A stretch of DNA of 12,363 nt, from positions 1 to 12,363 of the forward strand of contig CAJQNX010000079.1 of the NCBI GenBank assembly GCA_905479795.1, in the 5' to 3' direction. This stretch comes from an uncultured Candidatus Midichloriaceae bacterium (GTDB lineage: Bacteria > Pseudomonadota > Alphaproteobacteria > Rickettsiales > Midichloriaceae). This document shows positions 1 to 6,775 of the stretch, piece by piece (positions within the stretch are counted from its first letter, which is position 1; each line of letters opens with the position of its first letter). The notes under the pieces are model-generated. The model saw only the letters and a program-made list of their open reading frames with translations, was not told where the DNA came from and did no database searches. A program made the translations under genes and the position numbers.

Positions 1-183
1 AAAATTCATCGCATATTCTACCAGCTTAGTAGCCCTTCCAAGCGCCACTAATAAAAAACCAGAGGCAAAGGGATCAAGAGTTCCGCAATGCCCAGTCTTG
101 ACATCAAGCAATTTTTTAAATTTATTAATTGCTTGAAAGGATGTAATCCCGACTGGCTTATCAACTAAAAGCCATCCGTTCAT
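1..183 (-). CDS. truB: tRNA pseudouridine(55) synthase TruB, N-terminal 61 residues (cut by window edge)
   Basis: TruB isomerises U55 to pseudouridine in the T-loop of tRNAs in the cytoplasm. The visible part starts MNGWLLVDKP and carries the family's first motif, which usually reads GITS then KxGHxGTLDP. Here it is VGITSF at about residues 11-16 and KTGHCGTLDPFASG at 29-42, with the catalytic aspartate at D37. The motif GRATKL follows at 49-54. The ATG directly follows the TAA of the upstream gene with no spacer (TAAATG), so translational coupling is likely. The residue before the catalytic GTLDP block is Cys-Gly, where Thr-Gly is common; this is a mild change. The rest of the gene lies beyond the left edge. 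The assignment is secure from the motif despite the truncation. Confidence 0.95.
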   Translation of the reverse strand, partial: MNGWLLVDKPVGITSFQAINKFKKLLDVKTGHCGTLDPFASGFLLVALGRATKLVEYAMNF

Positions 184-597
184 TTATTTCTTATTTATAT
201 CTGCATTTTTCTTAACAATCTCAACTCTATCAACATCAATTTCTATTCTTGGATTTTTTCTTTTCATTTCTACTCCTCCATATATCATAACCGTATCAGA
301 TGCAGAAAAATCTTCAAATGGCATATGCTTTTGATCAATATCAATAGTGATTTCACCCGTACTATCTTTGAACATGTATTTATCGTGAGAAATTTTTTGA
401 GCTATATTACCTTTCAAAAAAACTTTCATCCCATGAAATGAACCATCAAGAACTTTTTGCACTGTTGTTAAATTTTGATTTGATTGTATCATATTTTGAG
501 CCTGAGGACCTTTAAAGTCCGCAGTTGCAGATTCAAAATTAAAAAACTTAGCTGCCAAACATGCTAAAAACAAGCTTTTAGATATTACTTTTTTCAT
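184..597 (-). CDS. YgiW/YdeI-type periplasmic OB-fold (BOF) protein
   Basis: This is a small exported protein of the bacterial OB-fold family (YgiW/YdeI, linked in enterobacteria to stress and cationic-peptide tolerance). The product is 137 residues from this start. Residues 1-26 look like a signal peptide (MKKVISKSLF start, ATA before D27). The mature part has the family marks: FKGP near 28-31, TTVQKVLD near 44-51, V-F-L-K-G-N-I near 59-65, Y-F-K-D-S-T-G-E-I-like strand at 74-83, and E-I-D-V-D at 119-123. A GTG nine bases upstream (606) is in frame, but it is part of GAGGTG, a good Shine-Dalgarno sequence 6 bases before this ATG, so I start at 597. It lies between ribA (50-base gap) and truB (zero gap). 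Its ligand is unknown and a stress role is only inferred from homologues. Confidence 0.85.
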   Translation of the reverse strand: MKKVISKSLFLACLAAKFFNFESATADFKGPQAQNMIQSNQNLTTVQKVLDGSFHGMKVFLKGNIAQKISHDKYMFKDSTGEITIDIDQKHMPFEDFSASDTVMIYGGVEMKRKNPRIEIDVDRVEIVKKNADINKK

Positions 598-612
598 AAG
601 TTTCACCTCGAA
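598..612 (-). promoter_or_regulatory. Shine-Dalgarno that decides the start of the YgiW-type gene
   Basis: Read on the minus strand, GAGGTG lies at 609-604, then AAACTT, then ATG at 597. The spacing of 6 is ideal. The GTG inside this motif could be taken for a start, giving three extra residues, but it has no ribosome binding site of its own. Confidence 0.6.
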
Positions 613-647
613 TAAAAATGTTAAAATTCATTATCTTCTAAAAAATT

Positions 648-1739
648 TTATATTTCAATATTATGATTTAATTTTTTTGCTTTACTACCATAATACTCTT
701 TTATATCTAAGTTAAAAAATTGATGCGGAATAACATTGTCAACCTTAATCCCATGCCTTATTAAATCTTTTGCTTTTGCAGGATTATTTGAAAGTAAATC
801 AATCTTATTTATATTTAACATTTGTAAAATTTTTGTGGCAATTGCAAATCCTCTTGCATCACTGTCTAGTCCTAAATTTTCATTTGCCTCCACGGTATCA
901 AATCCACTTGATTGAGCTTTATAGACTCTAATTTTATTAGTTAAACCAATCCCCCTTCCCTCTTGATTCAAATAAATTATGACACCACCACCTTTTTCAC
1001 TCATAATTTTAATAGCATTATGAAATTGTTCATGACAATCGCACTTAACACTATTAAAAATATCTCCAGTAAAGCATGATGAATGAACTCTAACCAAAGG
1101 AATTTTATCACTATCATTTTCGCTTTTTGGGTTGATAATAATAGCATAATGATCTTTAGAAAATTGAGATCTAAAACACTTTATTTCGCCACTTCCAAAT
1201 TTTAACTTTAAATTTGCACTGCACACCTCATGCAAATTATTATCAGAGTCAGCGATAAAGTCATCTATATATTCTGATTTTAATGAATTTATATGAAAAT
1301 TTAATTCAATATCAGAATTTATTTTAGCAATCATAGCCACAGGAATTAGTTCGCTGATCTTTAAAAGCATCAAAGCCTTTTCATCTAAACTTGATACCTT
1401 ACCGCAATCATGTACATGTGCATCTAGATCTGCCGCTTTCAAACTAAAAGCTAGATTTTCAATTTTGTTAAAATCAAGGCTATGACAGTTTATTTTACAA
1501 TTTTTAAGCTTTAAAAAATTAGCTCTTTGTTCGGTTACAACCAAATTAAGTTCTTTAAATGCACCTCTTATTTCATCAAAAATTTTCTTATTTATTCTTT
1601 CAAGTGGCAATATTAAACTTTTTTGATTTTGATGCTCTAATATAATAGGAATACCAAATTTCAAATCAGAAATACATCTTGTTACTTCAATAATTCTTGC
1701 CTCAAATGCTTTAGACATCTTAGTATTATTTATTTTCAT
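648..1739 (-). CDS. ribA: GTP cyclohydrolase II, alphaproteobacterial type with N-terminal extension
   Basis: RibA opens GTP to 2,5-diamino-6-ribosylamino-pyrimidinone 5'-phosphate, the first committed step of riboflavin synthesis. The catalytic half is about residues 185-360. It has RVHSSCFTGD, with zinc ligands C222, C233 and C235 (C-x10-C-x-C), then NQEGRGIGL at 258-266 and DTVEANENLG at 281-290. D294 and R296 match the E. coli proton acceptor and arginine nucleophile (D126/R128), and LLSNNPAK is at 315-322. Residues 1-180 occupy the place of the DHBP synthase (RibB) domain of RibBA fusions but lack its acidic DDEDRE-type motif. I read them as the non-catalytic region typical of alphaproteobacterial RibA. 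The full length of 363 residues fits that type. The ATG overlaps the end of the upstream lipoprotein gene by 14 bases, suggesting coupling. A second ATG lies 21 bases downstream. Confidence 0.93.
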   Translation of the reverse strand: MKINNTKMSKAFEARIIEVTRCISDLKFGIPIILEHQNQKSLILPLERINKKIFDEIRGAFKELNLVVTEQRANFLKLKNCKINCHSLDFNKIENLAFSLKAADLDAHVHDCGKVSSLDEKALMLLKISELIPVAMIAKINSDIELNFHINSLKSEYIDDFIADSDNNLHEVCSANLKLKFGSGEIKCFRSQFSKDHYAIIINPKSENDSDKIPLVRVHSSCFTGDIFNSVKCDCHEQFHNAIKIMSEKGGGVIIYLNQEGRGIGLTNKIRVYKAQSSGFDTVEANENLGLDSDARGFAIATKILQMLNINKIDLLSNNPAKAKDLIRHGIKVDNVIPHQFFNLDIKEYYGSKAKKLNHNIEI

Positions 1740-1842
1740 CCTCTACTCTATATAATTCTTTTTTTACTCCGCATGCGCTTAAAAAATTAGCAAGCAAAAG
1801 TATTAATGATAAAAATATTATATACTTTTTATAATTAAACAT
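1726..1842 (-). CDS. lptM: Small LptM-like (YifL-type) outer-membrane lipoprotein
   Basis: This is a 38-residue lipoprotein precursor. MFNYKK is followed by a hydrophobic stretch (residues 7-20), then lipobox LSAC with the lipidated cysteine at C24, and then G-V-K-K-E-L-Y. That resembles the ACGxKGPLY signature of the LptM/YifL family, which assists maturation of the LptD LPS-export translocon. The reading frame extends upstream to 1908, but the extra 22 residues would overlap the divergent thioredoxin gene and put polar sequence ahead of the signal. I therefore place the start at the ATG at 1842, although no clear Shine-Dalgarno is visible there. The last 14 bases overlap ribA. In many alphaproteobacteria lptM sits beside argH and lysA and opposite tlpA. 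Here tlpA is present, argH is absent and ribA follows. The family call rests on a short motif and is moderately sure. Confidence 0.7.
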   Translation of the reverse strand: MFNYKKYIIFLSLILLLANFLSACGVKKELYRVEDENK

Positions 1843-1879
1843 TATCGTTACTACTGGTGTATCAGTTAAATTAAATTGA

Positions 1880-2449
1880 ATGAATAAGTTAGCATTATTT
1901 ATCAGCATACTACTTTTTTCAACAAATATTTCATCAGCAAATGTTTTATCTTCAGGTGCTAATCAACATAACATTAAAAAAATCTTGGTAAAATATAATT
2001 TAAAAACCATAAAAAAAATAGGCGATTCAAAATTTTTTAATGACAAAGCAAAGGAAGTTTACCTAAAAGAATTTAATAATAAATTTATTATATTAAATTT
2101 TTGGGCTAATTGGTGTATCGAATGTGTGAATGAGCTCAAATCTCTAAATAATCTACAAAAAGAATTGGATAAGTTAAAAATTACAGACATAGAGATAGTC
2201 TCTGTGAGTGATAATACTTTAGATTTTGAAAAACTAAAAAATTTTTATCAAACTCATAAAATTAATAACTTAAAAATTTACTTTGATCTCAGTAAAAATT
2301 TAATGAATGAATTTAAGGTAAATTCTCCACCAACAACAATTTTCATTGATAAAGAGGGTAAAATATTCGCTAGATTCAACAATGCATATAATTGGCGAGA
2401 ACCATCAATGATAGATTATATTTTGGACATTAAAGATAATAATCATTGA
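1880..2449 (+). CDS. tlpA: TlpA/ResA-like thioredoxin-fold protein, exported
   Basis: This is a periplasmic thiol-disulfide oxidoreductase of the TlpA/ResA type, usually involved in keeping protein or haem-ligand cysteines reduced during cytochrome maturation. The 189-residue product starts with a signal peptide (hydrophobic core about residues 4-17, likely cleavage after SSA at 18-20). The active site is WANWCIEC at 75-82, with redox cysteines C79 and C82. The cis-proline loop is SPPTTIF at 149-155, with P151 before T152, and IDKEGKI follows. It is divergent from the lptM-like gene, with 37 bases between starts, and is followed 48 bases later by dut. No strong Shine-Dalgarno precedes the ATG. 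The fold is certain; the precise partner is not visible from the sequence. Confidence 0.88.
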   Translation: MNKLALFISILLFSTNISSANVLSSGANQHNIKKILVKYNLKTIKKIGDSKFFNDKAKEVYLKEFNNKFIILNFWANWCIECVNELKSLNNLQKELDKLKITDIEIVSVSDNTLDFEKLKNFYQTHKINNLKIYFDLSKNLMNEFKVNSPPTTIFIDKEGKIFARFNNAYNWREPSMIDYILDIKDNNH

Positions 2450-2463
2450 AAAATATTATTTAT

Positions 2464-2492
2464 CTGACAATTATATTAAAAAAATTTATATA
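2464..2492 (+). promoter_or_regulatory. Possible promoter upstream of dut
   Basis: CTGACA at 2464-2469 (5 of 6 to the -35 consensus) is followed after 17 bases by TATATA at 2487-2492. If used, transcription would start almost exactly at the dut ATG (2498), giving a leaderless mRNA. The stretch is AT-rich, so a chance match is possible. Read-through from the thioredoxin gene is the alternative. Confidence 0.25.
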
Positions 2493-2497
2493 CATTC

Positions 2498-2959
2498 ATG
2501 CATAAAATTAACATAAGTATAACAAAATTAAATAATTCAAAGGATTTACCATTGCCACAACATGCAACAACTTATAGTGCGGGAGTTGATTTGGTTGCTG
2601 CAATTAATGAAGACCTTATTATAAAGCCCACTCAAAGAATGTTAATTCCAACTGGAATTGCAATTTCAATCCCTGAAGGTTTTGAAGGCCAAGTTCGTCC
2701 ACGTTCAGGATTAGCTGTGAAAAATGGCATCACTGTGATAAACGCACCTGGTACAATAGATTCTGATTATAGAGGAGAAATAAAAGTTCCAATCATTAAC
2801 TTGGGTAGTGAAGATTTTATTGTTGAAAGAGGTATGCGTATTGCTCAATTAATTATTGCTAGATATGAGAGAATAGAATGGGATCTAGTAGATCAATTAC
2901 CTAAAAATACCACAAGAGGTGATGCCGGATTTGGCTCAACTGGGCTTGATTCAAAATAA
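2498..2959 (+). CDS. dut: Deoxyuridine 5'-triphosphate nucleotidohydrolase (dUTPase)
   Basis: Dut hydrolyses dUTP to dUMP and pyrophosphate, which keeps uracil out of DNA and feeds thymidylate synthesis. All five motifs of the homotrimeric dUTPase family are present in order: I AGVDL at 28-32; II RPRSG at 68-72; III GTIDSDYRGEI at 85-95, with D88 matching the catalytic aspartate; IV GMRIAQ at 112-117; V RGDAGFGSTG at 140-149, the P-loop-like C-terminal arm. The length of 153 residues is normal. There is no Shine-Dalgarno before the ATG. queE begins 5 bases after the stop, so the two are very likely co-transcribed. Confidence 0.97.
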   Translation: MHKINISITKLNNSKDLPLPQHATTYSAGVDLVAAINEDLIIKPTQRMLIPTGIAISIPEGFEGQVRPRSGLAVKNGITVINAPGTIDSDYRGEIKVPIINLGSEDFIVERGMRIAQLIIARYERIEWDLVDQLPKNTTRGDAGFGSTGLDSK

Positions 2960-2964
2960 TAAAT

Positions 2965-3624
2965 ATGTTCGGCAACAACTCTAAATTACCATTTGAAAAA
3001 GGAGATGGAAACTGCTTAAAAGTACACTCCATTTTTGAAACAATTCAAGGAGAAGGACCATACTCAGGTCATCAAGCAATTTTCATCAGAGTTAGTGGCT
3101 GCAATCTTGCATGTAAATTTTGTGACACAGAATTTGATAATTATAAAGCATTAGAAATTCAGTATATTTTAAAAAAGATACAATCATTTGAACAAATAAA
3201 GCCATTGATAGTTATCACTGGAGGAGAACCTTTTAGACAAAATATTTCGTCATTGTGCAAATTACTAATTATGCATGACTTTAATGTTCAAGTAGAAACA
3301 AATGGCACTTTATATTTAGATATTCCAAATGAAGTAGAGTTGGTATGCTCTCCTAAAATATCTAATAATAAATATAATATGATCAGAGATGATGTATTAA
3401 AACAAGCCATTGCCATAAAGTTTTTAATATCCTCTAATATTATAAATTATTCTGATATATCTGAAGTAGGGCAAAAAAAATATGATATTCCTGTATATGT
3501 ACAGCCGATGGATGAATACAATGACACAATAAACCAAAAAAATTTAATTCTAACGCAAGAAATAGCAAAAAAACACAATGCAATATTATCTTTGCAACTT
3601 CATAAAATACTTAATATTGAATAA
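2965..3624 (+). CDS. queE: 7-carboxy-7-deazaguanine synthase QueE (radical SAM)
   Basis: QueE is a radical-SAM enzyme that contracts 6-carboxytetrahydropterin to 7-carboxy-7-deazaguanine (CDG) in queuosine synthesis. Sequence marks are FETIQGEGPYSG at 24-35; the 4Fe-4S motif C46-x3-C50-x2-C53 in GCNLACKFCD; the SAM-contacting TGGEP at 85-89; VETNGT at 110-115; and CSPK. The end, LSLQLHKILNIE, matches the Q-x-H-K close of QueE proteins. The length of 219 residues is usual. It follows dut by 5 bases without a clear Shine-Dalgarno. Its partners queC and queF lie about 4 kb away in the leftward operon. QueD and FolE, needed upstream in the pathway, are not in this window. Confidence 0.95.
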   Translation: MFGNNSKLPFEKGDGNCLKVHSIFETIQGEGPYSGHQAIFIRVSGCNLACKFCDTEFDNYKALEIQYILKKIQSFEQIKPLIVITGGEPFRQNISSLCKLLIMHDFNVQVETNGTLYLDIPNEVELVCSPKISNNKYNMIRDDVLKQAIAIKFLISSNIINYSDISEVGQKKYDIPVYVQPMDEYNDTINQKNLILTQEIAKKHNAILSLQLHKILNIE

Positions 3625-3811
3625 ATATTATTTATGAAGACCCCATAATATTATTCTAAATAAACCCTTGAACTTTGGCATCACTCCATTCTAATCTACT
3701 TACTTATTTACCACTTTTAAAGAAAATTCATATGAGATTTACTTTCTTGCAATAAAAATTAATACAACTATAGTTTCCTACTTTAAATGTATTGATTATA
3801 AAAACTAGAGA
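3625..3811. other. Intergenic stretch between queE and the symporter gene
   Basis: These 187 bases hold no credible gene. Just after the queE stop is an 8-bp all-AT inverted repeat (AATATTAT at 3624-3631, ATAATATT at 3645-3652) with a 13-base loop and no T-run, too weak to call a terminator. A promoter for the symporter is recognisable near the right end and is listed separately. Confidence 0.5.
3747..3774 (+). promoter_or_regulatory. Sigma70-type promoter for the symporter gene
   Basis: TTGCAA at 3747-3752 (-35, 4 of 6) is followed after 16 bases by TATAGT at 3769-3774 (-10, 5 of 6). Transcription would begin near 3781, giving a leader of about 30 bases before the ATG at 3812. The same TTGCAA box appears in the proposed gap promoter. 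Confidence 0.45.
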
Positions 3812-4984
3812 ATGAAAAAATCTACATATACACCCTTCATTGTAATCGCAATACTGTTACTTGTTTTGTTTGCAGGAAAACACACTCCGTTAAATGCCAA
3901 ATCTTTTTTTTATGCAATAAGCTTAAGTATTCAAAGTTTATTAATGGCTATATTGCCATTTTTAATATTCACGTTTTTATTTAATAGCATAGCCTCATTT
4001 AAAAAAAATGCTGTCATCTTTTTATTACTAGTTATGTTTTGCATATGCTTATCTAATTTTACTTACACCATGATAGCCTATTTTTTTAATTCGTTAAACC
4101 TAATGGGAGAAGTTAAAATTATTGCTACATCTAAAGACAAATTAGAACCTTATTGGGCTGCAATGAATTTGCAAATCATTCCAAACAATATTGCCTTAAT
4201 AGCTGGTATATTATGTGGATTATCAGTAAACATAATAAAGAAGTCCGATAAACTACAGGATATATCCACCAAGCTTGTTGGAATATCATTATTTATATTA
4301 AATAAAATATTCATTCCTATTATACCACTATTCGTACTGGGATTTGCATTTAAATTACAACATGATGAAATACTTGTTCCAATATTAAAGGATTATAGCA
4401 TCGTTTTAATAAATGTTTTAATTCCAGCTATTTTATACCTAGCACTGATGTACTATGTATCTAATGATTGTAATGCTAAAAAAGCTCTTTCTTCAATAAA
4501 AAATATGTTACCTGCATTTTTAACAGGTCTAACAACTATGTCTGGTGCTGCAGCCATTCCATCCTCGCTCATAGCTTCTGAGAAAAATACAAAAAATCCA
4601 ACTCTCTGTAGATCTATCATACCTATGACATCAAATATTCATCTTCTTGGAGATGGTTTTTTTATTCCAATGGTTTCTTTGGCTATTCTCACATCCTTTG
4701 GCTACAACATACCAGATATAAATCATTATCTTGTTTTTGCTTTCAGTTTTATGTTGGCTAAATTTGCAGTTGCAGGCGTTCCTGCTGGAGGCATATTAGT
4801 TATGCTACCTGTTCTGAAATCAACTTTGGGATTTGATGAAGAGATGCTATGTTTAATAATGTCTATTTATATAATATTTGACCCTATTACAACGTCAATA
4901 AATGTATTAGGAAATGGTGGATTTGTCATGATGATTGTAAAGTGTTATAACAAAATACAATTTAATTTCTTAACTTCAAAATAA
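3812..4984 (+). CDS. Divergent dicarboxylate/amino acid:cation symporter (SDF/DAACS, GltP-like)
   Basis: This is a 390-residue inner-membrane transporter with many hydrophobic segments and the C-terminal plan of the GltP/GltPh family. The HP1-like loop is TTMSGAAAIP at 241-250, the TM7-like segment SNIHLLGDGF is at 274-283, the HP2-like loop is VAGVPAGG at 320-327, and the TM8-like segment is FDPITTSINVLGN at 356-368. By hand alignment to GltPh, the substrate aspartate D394 is kept (D357) and N401 is kept (N364). R397 is T360, D405 is N368, and the NMDG motif is reduced to LGDG with its asparagine lost (L279). The Arg-to-Thr change resembles the neutral amino-acid carriers of this family (ASCT type), so a neutral amino acid is a reasonable guess; cation use may also differ. 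It is a single gene with its own promoter, convergent with murD. Confidence 0.82.
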   Translation: MKKSTYTPFIVIAILLLVLFAGKHTPLNAKSFFYAISLSIQSLLMAILPFLIFTFLFNSIASFKKNAVIFLLLVMFCICLSNFTYTMIAYFFNSLNLMGEVKIIATSKDKLEPYWAAMNLQIIPNNIALIAGILCGLSVNIIKKSDKLQDISTKLVGISLFILNKIFIPIIPLFVLGFAFKLQHDEILVPILKDYSIVLINVLIPAILYLALMYYVSNDCNAKKALSSIKNMLPAFLTGLTTMSGAAAIPSSLIASEKNTKNPTLCRSIIPMTSNIHLLGDGFFIPMVSLAILTSFGYNIPDINHYLVFAFSFMLAKFAVAGVPAGGILVMLPVLKSTLGFDEEMLCLIMSIYIIFDPITTSINVLGNGGFVMMIVKCYNKIQFNFLTSK

Positions 4985-5002
4985 TATCGTAATAAGGCTA
5001 AT

Positions 5003-6382
5003 TTAAGTTAAAAACATCTCCGAAACCAAACTTTTAAATCTATCTCCTCTTTCTTCAAAATTTTTCCACTGATCGAATGAGGCGCAAGAAGGAGACAGCA
5101 GTATTGTACCATTTTTAACTGTATTTTTTATTTCACTTAAGGCATTTTCAATTGTGTTGCTAATTGAATACGGTATTTTATTTGCTTTCAGCATCTGTAC
5201 AAACTTATCTGAACCCTTACCAATTAAATAACAATGCTTCACTTCTTTGAGGTGATTATCAAGATCTTCTACACTTTTCTCTTTAAATATTCCTCCTGCG
5301 ATCCAATAAATATCTTTAAAAGAATTCATCGCCTCCTTACATGAAGCAATATTCGTAGCTTTACTATCATTAACAAAAGTCAGATTGCCAATCTGAAAAA
5401 ACAATTCCATTCTATGAGGTAAGCCGATAAATGAATTAAGTGAACTTACTATGTTTTTTGTTTCGACATTAAGTGCTTTGGCTGTTGCGTATGCTACAGC
5501 CATATTTTCAGCATTATGAGGACCAATTAAGCTATTCGGCACTATGATATTAAAAATTTTATGCTCAAAGTAATTATCATAAATTATATTATTCATCACA
5601 GATATGCCATTACCCACAATCTCTTTACTAGATATTGGTATAATTTTTTGTTTGTTGATTAATTTAAGTTCTTTAAAAATTGTTCTATTAACTTCATTAT
5701 TTAATGATATAACCGCAAAATCATTTTTGTTTTGATTCTGAAATATTTTTATTTTAGCATTTTTGTAATCATTAAATGACTCATACCTATCTAGGTGATC
5801 AGGAGTAATACTAAGAAGTATAGCAACATTGAACTTATAATGCTGCATTAAATCAAGTTGATACGATGATAATTCAATAACATAATGCTCAGTTGAATTA
5901 TCAAAATTTGGAAGGCTTAATACAGGCTTTCCAATATTACCACCTAAAGCCGATTTATACTGACTCGCTCCTAAAATATGATTAATAAGAGATGCTGCAG
6001 TTGATTTGCCATTAGTGCCCGTAATTCCAATATAATTAGCCATCGGGCATGCCTTAAATAATATATCAATATCTGTGACCACCGGAATGTTATATCTTTC
6101 ACAAATTGAAAATATCTTGTGTGGAGCAGGATATTTATTAGGAACACCAGGGCTTACAATGACAAAATCTAATTTCTTAACATCAAACGGATCAATCACA
6201 CTAGAAAAGTGAATATTCTTCGTTTTCTTTATTGTTTTTTTAATACGTAAAATATTCTCTTTATTGTCATCCCAAGCGATTATTTGGGTCTCCTCAATTA
6301 AGAAAGCATTGAGAGAATCAAGACCAGTCTTTCCCAAACCAAATATTCCTATTTTGCTATTATTAAAGTTAGTTAAATTTAT
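5003..6382 (-). CDS. murD: UDP-N-acetylmuramoyl-L-alanine--D-glutamate ligase MurD, probable AUA start
   Basis: MurD adds D-glutamate to UDP-MurNAc-L-Ala with ATP in the cytoplasmic phase of peptidoglycan synthesis. The N-terminal UDP-binding Rossmann motif is KIGIFGLGKTG, SPGVP follows, then the ATP loop GITGTNGKST (about residues 119-128 from this start). NDSKATN and WIAGG mark the central domain, and LLSPSCASFDQW and ERGDRF are the C-terminal signatures. The only standard start codon in frame is a TTG at 6337, inside the Rossmann motif; using it would delete the first strand. The open frame continues upstream, and SD-like GGGGG (6394-6390) stands 7 bases before ATA at 6382, which overlaps the yraN stop as TAATA where TAATG would be classic. 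From there the protein is 459 residues, normal for MurD. Function is certain, start is inferred. Confidence 0.9.
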   Translation of the reverse strand: MNLTNFNNSKIGIFGLGKTGLDSLNAFLIEETQIIAWDDNKENILRIKKTIKKTKNIHFSSVIDPFDVKKLDFVIVSPGVPNKYPAPHKIFSICERYNIPVVTDIDILFKACPMANYIGITGTNGKSTAASLINHILGASQYKSALGGNIGKPVLSLPNFDNSTEHYVIELSSYQLDLMQHYKFNVAILLSITPDHLDRYESFNDYKNAKIKIFQNQNKNDFAVISLNNEVNRTIFKELKLINKQKIIPISSKEIVGNGISVMNNIIYDNYFEHKIFNIIVPNSLIGPHNAENMAVAYATAKALNVETKNIVSSLNSFIGLPHRMELFFQIGNLTFVNDSKATNIASCKEAMNSFKDIYWIAGGIFKEKSVEDLDNHLKEVKHCYLIGKGSDKFVQMLKANKIPYSISNTIENALSEIKNTVKNGTILLSPSCASFDQWKNFEERGDRFKSLVSEMFLT

Positions 6383-6394
6383 TATAAAACCCCC
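6380..6394 (-). promoter_or_regulatory. Ribosome binding site and noncanonical start of murD
   Basis: On the minus strand GGGGG (6394-6390), then TTTTATA, then ATA (6382-6380). The ATA's first base is the last base of the yraN TAA stop. A purine-rich box at 7 bases supports initiation here, although ATA is a rare start. Confidence 0.4.
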
Positions 6395-6762
6395 ATTAAC
6401 TTTATTTCACTTACTTCCCACGCATTCTCTATACATTTGAATTTACCATATTTATCGATTAAAAAACAATCAAATCTCATTTGGAAATTTTTAAATTGAT
6501 TATGCTGTGATAAAAAGTACATTGCAACTTCGCAAGATCTACTTTTTTGCTTATTAAGTATAATGTCGTAATTAGGGATGATCTTTCTGTTTTTTACCTC
6601 AACAAATATCAATAGATCATCCTTAAATACTATTAGGTCTATTTCACCATATTTTGTTTTATACCTATGTTTAAAGATATTATATCCCTTATCCTTTAAA
6701 TAATTACTTGCAATAATTTCAGCATTTAACCCAGTTTGATAATTAGATAAATTCTTTTTCAT
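6382..6762 (-). CDS. yraN: YraN/UPF0102 family nuclease-like protein
   Basis: This is a 126-residue cytoplasmic protein of the widespread YraN family, which has a PD-(D/E)xK nuclease-like fold and no firmly settled substrate. The marks are NYQTGLNAEIIASNYLKDKGY at the N-terminus and then the core Y-G-E-I-D-L-I at 38-44 and F-V-E-V-K-N-R at 53-59. The probable metal and catalytic residues are E40, D42, E55 and K57, all present. Length is normal. The ATG lies 13 bases after the queF stop. Its last codons contain the GGGGG that probably serves as ribosome binding site for murD. Confidence 0.9.
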   Translation of the reverse strand: MKKNLSNYQTGLNAEIIASNYLKDKGYNIFKHRYKTKYGEIDLIVFKDDLLIFVEVKNRKIIPNYDIILNKQKSRSCEVAMYFLSQHNQFKNFQMRFDCFLIDKYGKFKCIENAWEVSEIKLMGVL

Positions 6763-6775
6763 TTCACATAATTAG

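Noticed and set aside
558..597. Lipobox reading (FLAC) in the YgiW-type signal peptide
   Set aside because: The residue three before the Cys is Phe and the one before Ala is Leu, a poor lipobox; cleavage after ATA fits better.
1826..1840. Perfect TATAAT at 1830-1835 as a tlpA promoter
   Set aside because: No -35-like box lies at the right distance and the sequence is inside the lptM coding region, where AT-rich matches are common.
1843..1908. Longer 60-residue form of the lipoprotein starting at 1908
   Set aside because: It would overlap the divergent tlpA start and place a polar stretch before the signal peptide; the internal ATG gives a proper lipoprotein signal.
3624..3652. AATATTAT / ATAATATT hairpin after queE as a terminator
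   Set aside because: The stem is all A-T, the loop is 13 bases and no T-run follows.
3628..3681. Seventeen-codon minus-strand frame (MPKFKGLF...) with GGAGTG directly before its ATG
   Set aside because: It is too short, the purine box touches the ATG with no spacing, and I recognise no family; chance is more likely.
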